A DNA stretch of 64,000 nucleotides from Prevotella sp. (GCA_017475005.1 JAFVGI010000007.1:25251-89250); one strand, 5' to 3'. Shown: positions 47,948-57,576, numbered from the stretch's first letter. Notes: a model not told the origin generated them from the sequence alone. A program made the numbers and translations.

Positions 47948-49156
47948 ATGACCAATGAGGAATTCATAAAACAACATCGTAACGAGAGTCCTCTTTCTTT
48001 AGCATTGAAGAAAGCCCCTAAAGGTATTGATTTGCAATGGTGTCTCAGGCAGATAGAAGGATATAACATTGCCAGGAATAAACTCCCCGAATGGTCAGAA
48101 AATGAAAACATCTGGTTTCCTCCCAAACTTTCTATGGAACAATGTTCCAGCGAAGCAACGGCGAAGTACAAGCAGGCTATAGCGGAACGTCTCGGAAGCA
48201 GAATGCTCATAGACCTCACTGGTGGTTTTGGCATCGACTTCAGCTATATGGCAAAGAATATGGAAGCAGCCTATTATGTTGAGCAACAAGAGGTATTATG
48301 TAATATAGCAAAGCATAACTTCCCGCAGACGGGACTGCAGAACACAAAGATTTCGAACACTACATGTGAAGAATTCTGGGAGAGATATACTGCAGATGCT
48401 ACAACAGCAAAGACAAACAGAGAGGAATGCCTCATCTATCTTGATCCAGCAAGGCGTAATGACAAAGGTGAAAAAGTATTCTCCATCAGTGACTGCACTC
48501 CTGATGTAACCTGTCTGCAAGACAGTCTGCTGGAATATTCTGCACATGTTATGCTGAAACTCTCTCCCATGCTCGACATAGTTCAGGCGCGAAGATTGCT
48601 GAAAGATATTGCTGAGATACATGTGATAAGCGTCAAAGGAGAATGTAAGGAATTGCTTTTTGTGATGTCCAAGGAGGCAGACAAACCGCAATACTACTGC
48701 GTAAATCTTGAGACAAGAGACGTCCCCTTCACCTCTCCCCTTTCTGCCATTACAGAGCAAGCAGACATAGCGAGCCCTGATGAGGCAACTGAGGGTACCA
48801 TTATCTTCGAACCCAATGCCAGCATTCTGAAGGCGGGAGTACAGAATGCCTTCGCAAAACAATACAATCTAAAGAAACTCCACCCAATGAGTAACCTATT
48901 CTTGGGACACGAGCCTATAGAAAGCATCCCGGCACGACAATTTGTCATTGAGCGGACAAGCGATTTTCAAAAGGCTAACCTGAAGAGTTTCATGCAAGAT
49001 ATCAAACAAGCAAATATGACAATAAGAAATTTTCCCTCCACAGTGGATGATTTAAAGAAACGCCTGAAGATAAAAGACGGAGGCAATATATACCTCTTTG
49101 CCACCACACTGTCAGACGACACTCATGTGCTTATTCGCTGCAAGAAAATAAATTAA
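47948..49156 (+). CDS. SAM-dependent methyltransferase with THUMP-like C-terminal domain
   Basis: A 402-residue class I methyltransferase. The SAM-binding motif is LIDLTGGFGIDFSYMA (about residues 85-100) and the catalytic-type motif is YLDPARRN. The C-terminal region (from about VERTSDFQKANLK) fits the THUMP-like domain, which suggests RNA as the substrate. The ATG at 47948 was chosen over a GTG one codon earlier. It starts 10 bases after the GT2 gene. Confidence 0.8.
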   Translation: MTNEEFIKQHRNESPLSLALKKAPKGIDLQWCLRQIEGYNIARNKLPEWSENENIWFPPKLSMEQCSSEATAKYKQAIAERLGSRMLIDLTGGFGIDFSYMAKNMEAAYYVEQQEVLCNIAKHNFPQTGLQNTKISNTTCEEFWERYTADATTAKTNREECLIYLDPARRNDKGEKVFSISDCTPDVTCLQDSLLEYSAHVMLKLSPMLDIVQARRLLKDIAEIHVISVKGECKELLFVMSKEADKPQYYCVNLETRDVPFTSPLSAITEQADIASPDEATEGTIIFEPNASILKAGVQNAFAKQYNLKKLHPMSNLFLGHEPIESIPARQFVIERTSDFQKANLKSFMQDIKQANMTIRNFPSTVDDLKKRLKIKDGGNIYLFATTLSDDTHVLIRCKKIN

Positions 49157-49179
49157 AAATAAAATAATATCGGAATAAA

Positions 49180-49893
49180 ATGGATTATATCACAGAACAG
49201 ATTTTCTCAACAGAGATAACAACCCTTGGAGCCATCTTCAAACTTCTCCTAAGTCTTTGTCTTGGTGCCTTAATTGGTTCAGAGCGCCGACACAAGGGTC
49301 AGGCAGCAGGTATGCGTACATTTGCCCTCATTGCCATGGGTGCCACACTTGCCATGATTATCTCCATATATATTCCGCAGGAATACATGGGGCTGAAGAA
49401 TGGTGACCCAGGACGTATCGCTGCACAGGTAATTTCTGGTATCGGTTTCCTTGGTGCTGGTGCCATTATTCAGATGAAGGGTTCTGTACGCGGACTCACC
49501 ACAGCAGCCGGCATCTGGATGACTGCATGTTTGGGTCTTGCTATTGGTGCCGGAATGTATATCATATCTGTCGTTTCATGTCTCTTCATCATTGGAGTAC
49601 TCAAGTTATTCGAATACTTCAAGAAGAGATTCCTGAAAGGTGCTGAAATGAAGATTATCCGTATTAAGGTTAACAATATAGTTTCCAATACTGACTCTTA
49701 CCGTGAATGCTTAAAGCAGTACAATGTGCATATCTCTGACGAGTTCCTGAGATTTGACTACAACAGCAATGTCACCACTATCAACTATATGATAAGAAGC
49801 AACGATGCCACCAATTTCGTGGGGCTTTTTGCTTCCATCCACGAGATTGATGACATCGCATCACTTACCCTCACTAACGAGGTAAATAACTAA
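49180..49893 (+). CDS. MgtC/SapB family membrane protein
   Basis: A 237-residue protein with four to five N-terminal membrane helices holding the MgtC signature (LCLGALIGSERRHKGQAAGM, GFLGAGAIIQMKGSVRGLTT) and a cytoplasmic ACT-like C-terminal part. MgtC proteins matter for growth at low Mg2+; their direct activity is not settled. Its stop codon overlaps the stop of the converging nadC gene. Confidence 0.9.
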   Translation: MDYITEQIFSTEITTLGAIFKLLLSLCLGALIGSERRHKGQAAGMRTFALIAMGATLAMIISIYIPQEYMGLKNGDPGRIAAQVISGIGFLGAGAIIQMKGSVRGLTTAAGIWMTACLGLAIGAGMYIISVVSCLFIIGVLKLFEYFKKRFLKGAEMKIIRIKVNNIVSNTDSYRECLKQYNVHISDEFLRFDYNSNVTTINYMIRSNDATNFVGLFASIHEIDDIASLTLTNEVNN

Positions 49894-50741
49894 ACAGCCT
49901 TAAAACTCATATCCAGTCCTTTTACGGAGTGCGTCAGGGCACCGAATGATATGAAATCCACGCCAGCCTTGGCGTATGGTATCATATTGTCAAACGTAAT
50001 GCCTCCTGACGATTCCGTCTCACACTGGTGGTTTACTATCTGTACCGCCTTAACGGTATCTTCTGGTGTAAAGTTATCAAACATTATGCGGTCAGGCTTT
50101 TCGAGGAGCGATTCTTCCAACTCCTTGAAATTCCTCACCTCTATCTCTATCTTAAGGTCCTTGCCGTTCTTCTTGCAGTATTCCTTTGCACGAGAAATTG
50201 CATTATGTATTCCTCCCGCGAAGTCCACATGATTGTCCTTAAGCAGAATCATATCAAAGAGTCCGATGCGGTGATTCGTGCCTCCTCCAATCTTTACGGC
50301 CTCCTTTTCCAGCATACGCATGCCAGGAGTTGTCTTACGGGTGTCGAGCACTCGGGTCTTCGTGCCGGCATCAATAAGTGCCTGCTGATATTTGTGTGTC
50401 ATAGTGGCTATGCCACTCATGCGCTGCATGATGTTCAGCATCAGGCGTTCTGTCTGGAGAAGACTCTGCACCTTGCCTGTCACCACCATAGCGACATCTC
50501 CCACCTTTACGGGTGAGCCGTCGCCAATGAACACCTCTACCTGCAGGGACGGATCGAAGCGACGGAACACTTCCTTTGCCACCTCGACACCTGCAAGGAT
50601 GCCGTCCTCCTTGATAATGAGACGGCTCTGTCCCATTGCATCGTCAGGAATGCAGCATAAGGTGGTGTGGTCACCATCACCGATATCCTCAGCAAACGAC
50701 AAGTCTATAAGCCTGTCGGTCAGTTCATCTACCGATAGCAT
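49890..50741 (-). CDS. nadC: Nicotinate-nucleotide pyrophosphorylase (carboxylating)
   Basis: A 283-residue quinolinate phosphoribosyltransferase of NAD synthesis. Family segments are AEDIGDGDHTTLCCIP, MLNIMQRMSGIATMTH, DTRKTTPGMRMLEKEAV and GGGTNHRIGLFDMILLKDNH. Length is normal. nadA and nadB are not adjacent. The last four bases are shared with the mgtC-like gene on the other strand. Confidence 0.96.
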   Translation of the reverse strand: MLSVDELTDRLIDLSFAEDIGDGDHTTLCCIPDDAMGQSRLIIKEDGILAGVEVAKEVFRRFDPSLQVEVFIGDGSPVKVGDVAMVVTGKVQSLLQTERLMLNIMQRMSGIATMTHKYQQALIDAGTKTRVLDTRKTTPGMRMLEKEAVKIGGGTNHRIGLFDMILLKDNHVDFAGGIHNAISRAKEYCKKNGKDLKIEIEVRNFKELEESLLEKPDRIMFDNFTPEDTVKAVQIVNHQCETESSGGITFDNMIPYAKAGVDFISFGALTHSVKGLDMSFKAV

Positions 50742-50754
50742 AGTGATTCTTTAT

Positions 50755-51249
50755 TTAGAAATAAACTCCCAACATTACGCGCAGACCTACACCAGTGTAG
50801 TCCTTGAAACTCTTGGTGCTTATGTCAAAATACAACTCTGGCTCTATGGTAACATGGCGATTGAGGAAGTACGCATAGCCAACGTTCAAATTAGGTACGA
50901 AGTCGTTATATTCACTACCCTGATGTGCGTAACGAGCACCAGCACCGAGGTACAGACCATTCTGCACGATGTAGTAACGTGCTCCAGCACCAAGCAGGAA
51001 TTCATTGTCTGCCTTCTGACGTATTCCCCACATGAATTCTCCGAGCAGCATCCAATTGTCCTCAATGAAATAACCGCCTCGTGTGTTGATGTCAAAATTC
51101 CACTTGGTGTTTGAGTTGTAGTTCAGATTAAGACCTGAAAAACCTGCACCGACATAGATTTTTCCCTTTTCGAACGGTGTGTCACTTGACTGTGCGCTTG
51201 CTGTCAGCGCCATTGCGAACATTGCGAGAGCAAAAAAGAACTTCTTCAT
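50755..51249 (-). CDS. Small outer-membrane beta-barrel protein
   Basis: A 164-residue protein with a signal peptide (MKKFFFALAMFAMALTASAQ) and alternating strands typical of an 8-stranded porin-like barrel (YVGAGFSGLNLNYNSNTKW, GVGLRVMLGVYF with a terminal Phe). Its function is unknown; such proteins often have a structural role in the outer membrane. It lies 13 bases upstream of nadC on the same strand. Confidence 0.8.
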   Translation of the reverse strand: MKKFFFALAMFAMALTASAQSSDTPFEKGKIYVGAGFSGLNLNYNSNTKWNFDINTRGGYFIEDNWMLLGEFMWGIRQKADNEFLLGAGARYYIVQNGLYLGAGARYAHQGSEYNDFVPNLNVGYAYFLNRHVTIEPELYFDISTKSFKDYTGVGLRVMLGVYF

Positions 51250-51293
51250 AGTTTTGTTTAATTAAAGTGAGAATATTATAAATTGATTAATTC

Positions 51294-52814
51294 TTAATTC
51301 TTCTTGTTATTATACTTATAATCCAGCGAGAACTTGTTATGGTGCCAGCGGAAGAACATTATCGCGAACAACAATGTCATCAGCAGTCCAGCCAAGTATC
51401 CATAGCTTATATCCAATCCCATCGCCACATTGCTTGAAACGAGGAATGTAGTACATACAAACGTCATGAACATTGCCGGAAGGAGGGTTATTACGAACAT
51501 CTTCTTCTTCAGGGCCAGATAAACCGTTATACTCCACAACGTGAACACACTCAGCGTCTGGTTAGCCCATCCGAAGTACTTCCATATTGTATTGAAGCTG
51601 TCAGGATTATCCATCTGCCAAAGAAGCAGCATGAATGTCACCAGGAATAACGGCAGGCTTATCATCAGGCGCTTTACGATAGGCCTCTGGTTCATGTTCA
51701 GGGCATCAGCAATGATGAGTCTGCTTGAACGCAATGCCGTATCACCACTCGTAATAGGAGCAGCCACAACGCCCAATACTGCCAATATGCCTCCAACTAC
51801 GCCAAGCCATCCCTTACAAACCTCCATCACTACCTTCGGAGCCGAAAAGAACTGCGTCACCGTCTTGTCTGTCTGTGCAAGGAAGGCTTCAGGGCACAAT
51901 TCACGCCAGCCTTCGTTATAGAAGAACCAGCTGCTGACCGTTGCCCATACCAGAGCCACGATACCCTCTGTTATCATTGAGCCGTAGAAGACAGGGCGTC
52001 CAAGGAATTCACTCTTCATACAGCGTGCCATCAGAGGACTCTGCGTAGCATGGAACCCGCTTATCGCACCACATGCTATTGTGATGAACAGAGCAGGGAA
52101 TATCGGTTCCGGATTCTTGATGCCAAGTCTCTCTTCGCCCATATTGCCAAGCCCGTCCCACAGTTCCGGCAATGCAGGCATCTTGATATACAGCGTCACA
52201 AGCAGGGCGACAGCCATGAATATCAGTGACAGTGCAAACAGCGGATATATCCTGCCGATAATCTTATCAACAGGCATCAGCGTCGCTATTATATAATAAA
52301 GGAATATGACAACAATCCAGAAAGTCAGGGATTCCACCCCGATATCCACTGGCAACATACCGGCAAGCAACGTTGCAGGACTCAGCACAAAGACAGCACC
52401 CACGAGCATCAGCAGCACAACGGCGAATACCAGCATCACCTTTCTAGCATTTGGACCGACATATTGTCCCACTATGTCAGGCAAGGATATACCCCCCTTA
52501 CGCATGCTTATCATACCAGATAGGTAGTCGTGAGTGGCTCCGGCAAAGATACAGCCGAGAACAATCCACAGATAGGCAGCAGGTCCAAACCACATACCCA
52601 TTATAGCACCAAAGATAGGACCAGTACCGGCAATGTTCAGGAACTGAATCATAAACACCTTCCATGAAGGCAGTATGAGATAGTCAACACCATCAAACTT
52701 TCTTATTCCCGGTGTCTTGCGCTTGGCACTGGGTTCAAAGACACTTTCCACGAATTTACCATACAGAAAGTATCCCAATATTAAAGCAATAAGACTTACA
52801 CTAAAAGTTATCAT
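51294..52814 (-). CDS. cstA: CstA-type carbon starvation protein / peptide-pyruvate transporter
   Basis: A 506-residue membrane protein of the CstA family with about 13 helices (LNIAGTGPIFGAIMGMWFGP, GCIFAGATHDYLSGMISMR, GAISGFHATQSPLMARCM). It is shorter than E. coli CstA (about 700) but similar to other Bacteroidetes members. Known members take up peptides or pyruvate. The Met at 52814 was chosen because the longer frame would run through the promoter region. Confidence 0.9.
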   Translation of the reverse strand: MITFSVSLIALILGYFLYGKFVESVFEPSAKRKTPGIRKFDGVDYLILPSWKVFMIQFLNIAGTGPIFGAIMGMWFGPAAYLWIVLGCIFAGATHDYLSGMISMRKGGISLPDIVGQYVGPNARKVMLVFAVVLLMLVGAVFVLSPATLLAGMLPVDIGVESLTFWIVVIFLYYIIATLMPVDKIIGRIYPLFALSLIFMAVALLVTLYIKMPALPELWDGLGNMGEERLGIKNPEPIFPALFITIACGAISGFHATQSPLMARCMKSEFLGRPVFYGSMITEGIVALVWATVSSWFFYNEGWRELCPEAFLAQTDKTVTQFFSAPKVVMEVCKGWLGVVGGILAVLGVVAAPITSGDTALRSSRLIIADALNMNQRPIVKRLMISLPLFLVTFMLLLWQMDNPDSFNTIWKYFGWANQTLSVFTLWSITVYLALKKKMFVITLLPAMFMTFVCTTFLVSSNVAMGLDISYGYLAGLLMTLLFAIMFFRWHHNKFSLDYKYNNKKN

Positions 52815-52837
52815 CTTTTCAATATATAAAACCACCG

Positions 52838-52869
52838 CAAAATTACAATATTTTTTTGTAACAACCAAA
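52838..52869 (-). promoter_or_regulatory. Promoter of cstA
   Basis: On the minus strand TTTG (52869-52866), 20 bases, TAATTTTG (52845-52838). Its spacer contains the -33 element of the opposite promoter. Confidence 0.8.
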
Positions 52870-52885
52870 TTTTTTTGTACCTTTG
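52855..52885 (+). promoter_or_regulatory. Promoter of the GHL10-like gene
   Basis: TTTG (52855-52858), 19 bases, TACCTTTG (52878-52885). The ATG follows after 8 bases. Confidence 0.8.
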
Positions 52886-52893
52886 CAGCTGTT

Positions 52894-54462
52894 ATGCTAA
52901 AAAAAATTCTTTTTTTATTAATATACATAGGTATCAGTCTTTCAACCCTTGCTAATGAGACGAGAGCTGTATGGCTTACTACAATTGGCGGCATTGACTG
53001 GCCTCATTCATATAGCAGCCTTGCTCAGAAAGAGGAACTGACTAAAATTCTTGACGATTTGGCAGCTGCCGGCATCAATACTATTCTACTTCAGACGCGT
53101 ATTCGTGCCACAACTATTTTCTCTTCCAGTATGGAACCTTTCGATGGTTGTCTCACAGGCCATCCCGGCAGCGGTCCCGACTATGATGTCCTGCAGTTTG
53201 CTATTGAGGAATGTCATCGTCGCGGCATGAAACTCCATGCATGGATAGTCACCATACCAATAGGAAAATGGAAGGGTGAAGGTTGTCGCAATCTGCGTTC
53301 CACACATCCGGAACTGATCAAGAAGATTGGCGATGAGGGGTTCCTTAATCCTGAGGCCTCTGGTACAGCAGATTATATTGCTGACTTCTGTAAGGAGGTG
53401 ACTGAGAAATATGATATTGACGGTATTCATCTCGACTATATCCGTTATCCCGACTCATGGGGCAAGATACGCAATCGTTCCGAGGCCCGCGATAATATCA
53501 CACGTATCGTAAAGGCTGTTCATCGTGAGGTGAAGGCCGTGAAGCCTTGGGTACAGCTGTCCTGTTCTCCTGTCGGAAAATATGCTGATACCAAGCGTCA
53601 GAGCAGCGTCGGTTGGAATGCCCGCGATGTAGTGTGTCAGGATGTGGCACTATGGATGCAGGAGGGACTCATGGATGCCATATATCCAATGATGTACTTC
53701 CGCAACCAGCATTTCTATCCTTTTGTAATAGACTGGAAGGAGCGCTCCAATGGTCGTATCGTAGCTCCTGGACTTGGTGTCTATATGCTCCATCGCAGCG
53801 AACGCAACTGGCCGCTTACCGATATCACTCGCGAGATGTATGTCCTCCGTCAGTATGGCATGGGCATCACAATGTTCCGTTCTAAATTCCTTACCGACGA
53901 CACAAAGGGTATATATCAGTTCACCAAAGACTTCAATGCCGTACCAGCACTACAGCCTGCTATGACATGGTATGATGTCAAGCCACCTGTTGCGCCCGAG
54001 AAGATAAGCTTTTCTGACGGCACCTTGTCGTGGGAGGATGTCGGTGGTGATGTGACATATAATGTATATTGTTCCGAGACATCTCCTGTTGACACCCACA
54101 ACCCCAAGAATCTCGTAATGGCAGACTATCACGGCACCTCTATCCAACTGCCGCCGCTGAAGACAGCACAATACTTTGCCGTCACCACAACAGACCGCTA
54201 CGGCAATGAGTCTCCCCGTCCTGTCGGCAACGCATCAAAGGCTTCCACAAGACCTGCCCATCCACAAGATATCAACACCTTCCTTGCTGATGTGTCACCA
54301 TCGCAGATGATTCTCGTGCGCACCCTGCAGGGAACAGACATCTTCATGGGCTACAAGAGCCAACTTCCTCCCCTGCCATCGGGACATTATAAGGTGTTCT
54401 CACAAGGCAAAAAGATGAAAAACCGCCACATGCTTGGGTGGATGGAAGTACCCTTGAAATGA
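52894..54462 (+). CDS. GHL10-type glycosyl hydrolase-like lipo/secreted protein (DUF187)
   Basis: A 522-residue secreted protein with a signal peptide (ILFLLIYIGISLSTLA) and a TIM-barrel of the family-10-like (GHL10, DUF187) type: TRAVWLTTIGGIDWPHSY, QTRIRATTIFSSSMEPF, IDGIHLDYIRYPDSWGK. The C-terminal part (from about residue 370) is fibronectin-III-like (YNVYCSETSPVD). Members act on glycan, possibly denuded peptidoglycan, but the substrate here is unknown. The ATG at 52894 is set by the promoter. Confidence 0.85.
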   Translation: MLKKILFLLIYIGISLSTLANETRAVWLTTIGGIDWPHSYSSLAQKEELTKILDDLAAAGINTILLQTRIRATTIFSSSMEPFDGCLTGHPGSGPDYDVLQFAIEECHRRGMKLHAWIVTIPIGKWKGEGCRNLRSTHPELIKKIGDEGFLNPEASGTADYIADFCKEVTEKYDIDGIHLDYIRYPDSWGKIRNRSEARDNITRIVKAVHREVKAVKPWVQLSCSPVGKYADTKRQSSVGWNARDVVCQDVALWMQEGLMDAIYPMMYFRNQHFYPFVIDWKERSNGRIVAPGLGVYMLHRSERNWPLTDITREMYVLRQYGMGITMFRSKFLTDDTKGIYQFTKDFNAVPALQPAMTWYDVKPPVAPEKISFSDGTLSWEDVGGDVTYNVYCSETSPVDTHNPKNLVMADYHGTSIQLPPLKTAQYFAVTTTDRYGNESPRPVGNASKASTRPAHPQDINTFLADVSPSQMILVRTLQGTDIFMGYKSQLPPLPSGHYKVFSQGKKMKNRHMLGWMEVPLK

Positions 54463-54479
54463 AAAAATGTCGCTTTTTG

Positions 54480-54510
54480 TTGCATATCTCGTAAAAAAAA
54501 ACTAAATTTG
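54480..54510 (+). promoter_or_regulatory. Promoter of glutamine synthetase III
   Basis: TTG (54480-54482), 20 bases, TAAATTTG (54503-54510). A seven-base repeat lies in the leader at 54524-54537. Confidence 0.75.
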
Positions 54511-54523
54511 CATCCGCAAAAAA

Positions 54524-54562
54524 GGTTAGCGGTTAGCGCAACTTTAAACTATAAACTAAAAT
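54524..54562 (+). repeat. Seven-base repeats upstream of glutamine synthetase III
   Basis: Two GGTTAGC units (54524-54537) and then ACTTTAA, ACTATAA, ACTAAAA-like units up to the start codon. Both unit types contain TAG or TAA. Confidence 0.75.
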
Positions 54563-54564
54563 AA

Positions 54565-56751
54565 ATGCCCAGTTTAAGATTCCAGGTTGTCAGCGATGCC
54601 TTTAAGAAGCATCCCCTTTATGTTCAGTCTCCCAAAGAGCGTCCGTCGGAGTTCTTTGCCAAGTACGTCTTTAACAAAGCAAAGATGGCAAAGTATCTTG
54701 ACAAGGACACCTACTCCAAGATGCTCGATGTCATAGAAAACGGTTCTCCTTTAGATCGTCAGACAGCCGACAAGGTTGCCGACGGTATGAAGCAATGGGC
54801 TATGGAACTCGGTGTAACACACTGCACCCACTGGTTCCAGCCTCTCACCAATACTACAGCCGAGAAACATGATGCCTTCGTAGAGCATGATGGCAAGGGT
54901 GGCATGATAGAAGAGTTCTCCGGCAAGTCGCTCGTTCAGCAGGAGCCTGATGCCTCTTCTTTCCCCTCTGGTGGCATCCGTTCCACTTTCGAGGCACGCG
55001 GCTATTCTGCATGGGACCCTACCTCTCCTGTCTTTGTGATGGGCGACACGTTGATGATACCTACCGTCTTCATCTCTTATACTGGCGAGGCTCTTGACTA
55101 TAAGACACCACTGCTGAAAGGTCTGCAGGCCATCAACAAGGCTGCAACAGCAGTAGCACAATATTTCAATCCGGAGGTGAAGAAAGTCATCACCAACCTC
55201 GGTTGGGAACAGGAATACTTTCTCATCGACGAAGGTCTCTATTCTGCCCGTCCCGACTTGCTGCTCACAGGACGCACCCTGATGGGTCATTCCTCAGCAA
55301 AAGACCAGCAGATGGACGACCATTATTTCGGTGCTATCCCAGAGCGTGTTGCAGAGTTCATGAAGGACCTTGAGATACGCGCCTTGGAACTCGGTATCCC
55401 TTGTAAGACACGCCATAACGAGGTGGCTCCAAACCAGTTTGAACTGGCTCCTATCTACGAAGAGTGTAACCTCGCTGTTGACCATAATATGCTCATTATG
55501 TCATTGATGCAGAAGGTTGCCCGCAAGCACGGCTTCCGATGTCTGCTCCACGAAAAGCCCTTCGATGGCATCAATGGTTCCGGAAAGCATAACAACTGGT
55601 CTCTCGCAACAGATACCGGCATACTGCTCCACGGACCTGGTAAGGATGACTTGGGCAATCTGCGTTTTGTCACCTTCGTCGTAGAGACTCTAATGGGTGT
55701 CTATAAGCATAATGGTCTGATGAAAGCCTCTATCATGAGTGCCACCAATGCTCATCGTCTGGGTGGACATGAGGCACCTCCTGTTATCATCTCTTCGTTC
55801 CTCGGACGACAGCTGACAGAGGTGCTCGATCATTTCGAGAACAGCACCGACGATACCATATACATCGCTGGCAAGGCAGGTCTGAAACTCGATATCCCTT
55901 CTATCCCTGAACTGCTTATCGACAATACCGACCGCAACAGGACATCACCGTTCGCCTTTACCGGTAACCGCTTCGAATTCCGCGCTCCGGGCTCTGAGGC
56001 CAACTGTGCTGCTGCTATGATTACCCTCAATGCAGCCGTTGCAGAGGCGTTGGTTAACTTCAAGGAACGTGTTGATGCTCTCATCGCTTCCGGTAAGGAG
56101 AAGACATCAGCCATCATTGAGGTATTACGTCAGGACATCAAGACCTGCAAACCAATACGCTTCGACGGCAATGGCTATTCCGACGAATGGAAGGAAGAGG
56201 CGAAGCAACGCGGCCTCGATGTAGAAAAGTCGTGTCCGCTTATCTTCGACAGATATACCGACCCTGAGACCATCAAGATGTTCGAGAGTCTCAACATCAT
56301 GAATCGCAAGGAGCTGGCAGCCCGCAATGACATCAAGTGGGAGACATATACCAAGAAGGTACAGATAGAGGCACGCATCTTCGGCGACCTCTCTATCAAC
56401 CATATCATACCACAGGTAGTTGGCTATCAGACAAAGCTTGCAGAAAACGTAGCAGCCCTGAAGGCCGTCCTCTCAGAAGAGCAGTTCCTGACGGTGGCAC
56501 AGTCAAACCTTTCTCTTATCAACGAGTTCTCTTGCCGCATAAAGGCTATTGAGGAAGGCTGCGAAGCCCTCACCAATGCCCGTAAAGTGGCCAATAAGAT
56601 AACATCCATCCGTGAGAAGGCCATCGCCTACCACGATACTGTAGAACCCCTGATGGATCAGGTGCGCTATCATATTGACAAACTCGAAGAGAAAGTCGAT
56701 GACGAAGTCTGGACACTTCCGAAATACCGCGAAATGCTCTTTATGAGATAA
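54565..56751 (+). CDS. glnN: Glutamine synthetase III
   Basis: A 728-residue type III glutamine synthetase, the form common in Bacteroidetes and some cyanobacteria. It makes glutamine from glutamate, ammonia and ATP. Family segments are FFAKYVFNKAKMAKYL, TRHNEVAPNQFELAPIYEE, GINGSGKHNNWSLATDTG and SPFAFTGNRFEFRAPGSE. Length is normal. No other nitrogen genes lie next to it. Confidence 0.96.
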   Translation: MPSLRFQVVSDAFKKHPLYVQSPKERPSEFFAKYVFNKAKMAKYLDKDTYSKMLDVIENGSPLDRQTADKVADGMKQWAMELGVTHCTHWFQPLTNTTAEKHDAFVEHDGKGGMIEEFSGKSLVQQEPDASSFPSGGIRSTFEARGYSAWDPTSPVFVMGDTLMIPTVFISYTGEALDYKTPLLKGLQAINKAATAVAQYFNPEVKKVITNLGWEQEYFLIDEGLYSARPDLLLTGRTLMGHSSAKDQQMDDHYFGAIPERVAEFMKDLEIRALELGIPCKTRHNEVAPNQFELAPIYEECNLAVDHNMLIMSLMQKVARKHGFRCLLHEKPFDGINGSGKHNNWSLATDTGILLHGPGKDDLGNLRFVTFVVETLMGVYKHNGLMKASIMSATNAHRLGGHEAPPVIISSFLGRQLTEVLDHFENSTDDTIYIAGKAGLKLDIPSIPELLIDNTDRNRTSPFAFTGNRFEFRAPGSEANCAAAMITLNAAVAEALVNFKERVDALIASGKEKTSAIIEVLRQDIKTCKPIRFDGNGYSDEWKEEAKQRGLDVEKSCPLIFDRYTDPETIKMFESLNIMNRKELAARNDIKWETYTKKVQIEARIFGDLSINHIIPQVVGYQTKLAENVAALKAVLSEEQFLTVAQSNLSLINEFSCRIKAIEEGCEALTNARKVANKITSIREKAIAYHDTVEPLMDQVRYHIDKLEEKVDDEVWTLPKYREMLFMR

Positions 56752-56915
56752 GGGGGGAGATTGAAAATAGAGGGATTGACTGCATCCATCCCTAAACTGC
56801 TCGCCGCAGGGGCCCTTGCAACTTCCAAAGAAGAAAGGTATTATTATACCTTATTTTCCTTTTCCTACAAAAATCTATTTCAAACAAGTTTGAATATCTT
56901 TTTATATTAAAAGAA

Positions 56916-56943
56916 AAAGGAACACCGAAATTGGTGTTCCTTT
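56916..56943. terminator. Terminator of tRNA-Ser
   Basis: A perfect 11-base stem AAAGGAACACC / GGTGTTCCTTT with a 6-base loop. On the minus strand it follows the tRNA end after 15 bases and is followed by TTCTTTT. It may also stop glnN transcripts. Confidence 0.85.
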
Positions 56944-56958
56944 CTGCTTTGAAGTTTG

Positions 56959-57043
56959 CGGAGAGAGAGGGATTCGAACCCCCGGTGCCTCTCAGCACGA
57001 CGGTTTTCAAGACCGTTGTAATCGACCACTCTACCATCTCTCC
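56959..57043 (-). tRNA. tRNA-Ser (anticodon UGA)
   Basis: 85 bases on the minus strand. Acceptor GGAGAGA / TCTCTCC, discriminator G, anticodon loop CTTGAAA with anticodon TGA, a long variable arm (GTGCTGAGAGGCAC) as in class II tRNAs, and T loop TTCGAAT. CCA is not encoded. Confidence 0.96.
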
Positions 57044-57083
57044 GAACGTCTTGTTTTGACGGCTTTTGGTCTGAAAAGCGGTG

Positions 57084-57115
57084 CAAAGGTAATATATTTT
57101 TTTGTTATACGCAAA
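57084..57115 (-). promoter_or_regulatory. Promoter of tRNA-Ser
   Basis: On the minus strand TTTG (57115-57112), 20 bases, TACCTTTG (57091-57084). Confidence 0.8.
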
Positions 57116-57153
57116 TTTTTTTCGTATTTTTTTCAAAAATCTTTACTTTCTCC

Positions 57154-57576
57154 CTAATCCACCTCTTCCATAAACTGATACTGCTTGTTGAAGCGGAGGT
57201 CCATATCGTCGGATAGTTCCAGCTTATAGCCATAGTCCTTGCGGCTGAACTTCGTAATGACATTGCTGGGATACTTGGCTTTTACGAAACTTCTTATCTG
57301 CTGCGGTATTAGTGACAACGGCACACCAGTCTTCTTGCGTGCCACCGTCTTCCACTCGCCCTGCATGTCGAAGTCTATCTTCGTGCCGTCATTGAGCCAT
57401 ACCTCAAACTCATCCATACCGTCACCGTCTTCTTCCATCTCTACGATAACTACCGATGACTCTGGAAAGAACTGGTTTATGAATGCCTGCGAACGTGCCG
57501 GTATCTTCGTATCGTCACACGCTGCCAGCAGCAGTGTCAGACACCAAAGCATTACTATATATAATCTCTTTTTCAT
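57154..57576 (-). CDS. PepSY-like (DUF2874) lipoprotein
   Basis: A 140-residue protein with a lipoprotein signal (Cys20 in LLLAACDDTK) and two half repeats of the PepSY-like fold (FINQFFPESSVVIVEMEEDG and FVKAKYPSNVITKFSRKDYG). Members are common in Bacteroidetes and of unknown role. It lies 50 bases downstream of the BspA-like stub and may share its promoter. Confidence 0.82.
   Translation of the reverse strand: MKKRLYIVMLWCLTLLLAACDDTKIPARSQAFINQFFPESSVVIVEMEEDGDGMDEFEVWLNDGTKIDFDMQGEWKTVARKKTGVPLSLIPQQIRSFVKAKYPSNVITKFSRKDYGYKLELSDDMDLRFNKQYQFMEEVD

Noticed and set aside
52815-52994. Long N-terminal extension of cstA
   Set aside because: It runs through the divergent promoters and into the other gene; the family begins at MITFSVSLIA.
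56792-57136. A 114-residue frame on the minus strand
   Set aside because: It is read through the tRNA-Ser gene and its terminator and promoter, so it is not a gene.
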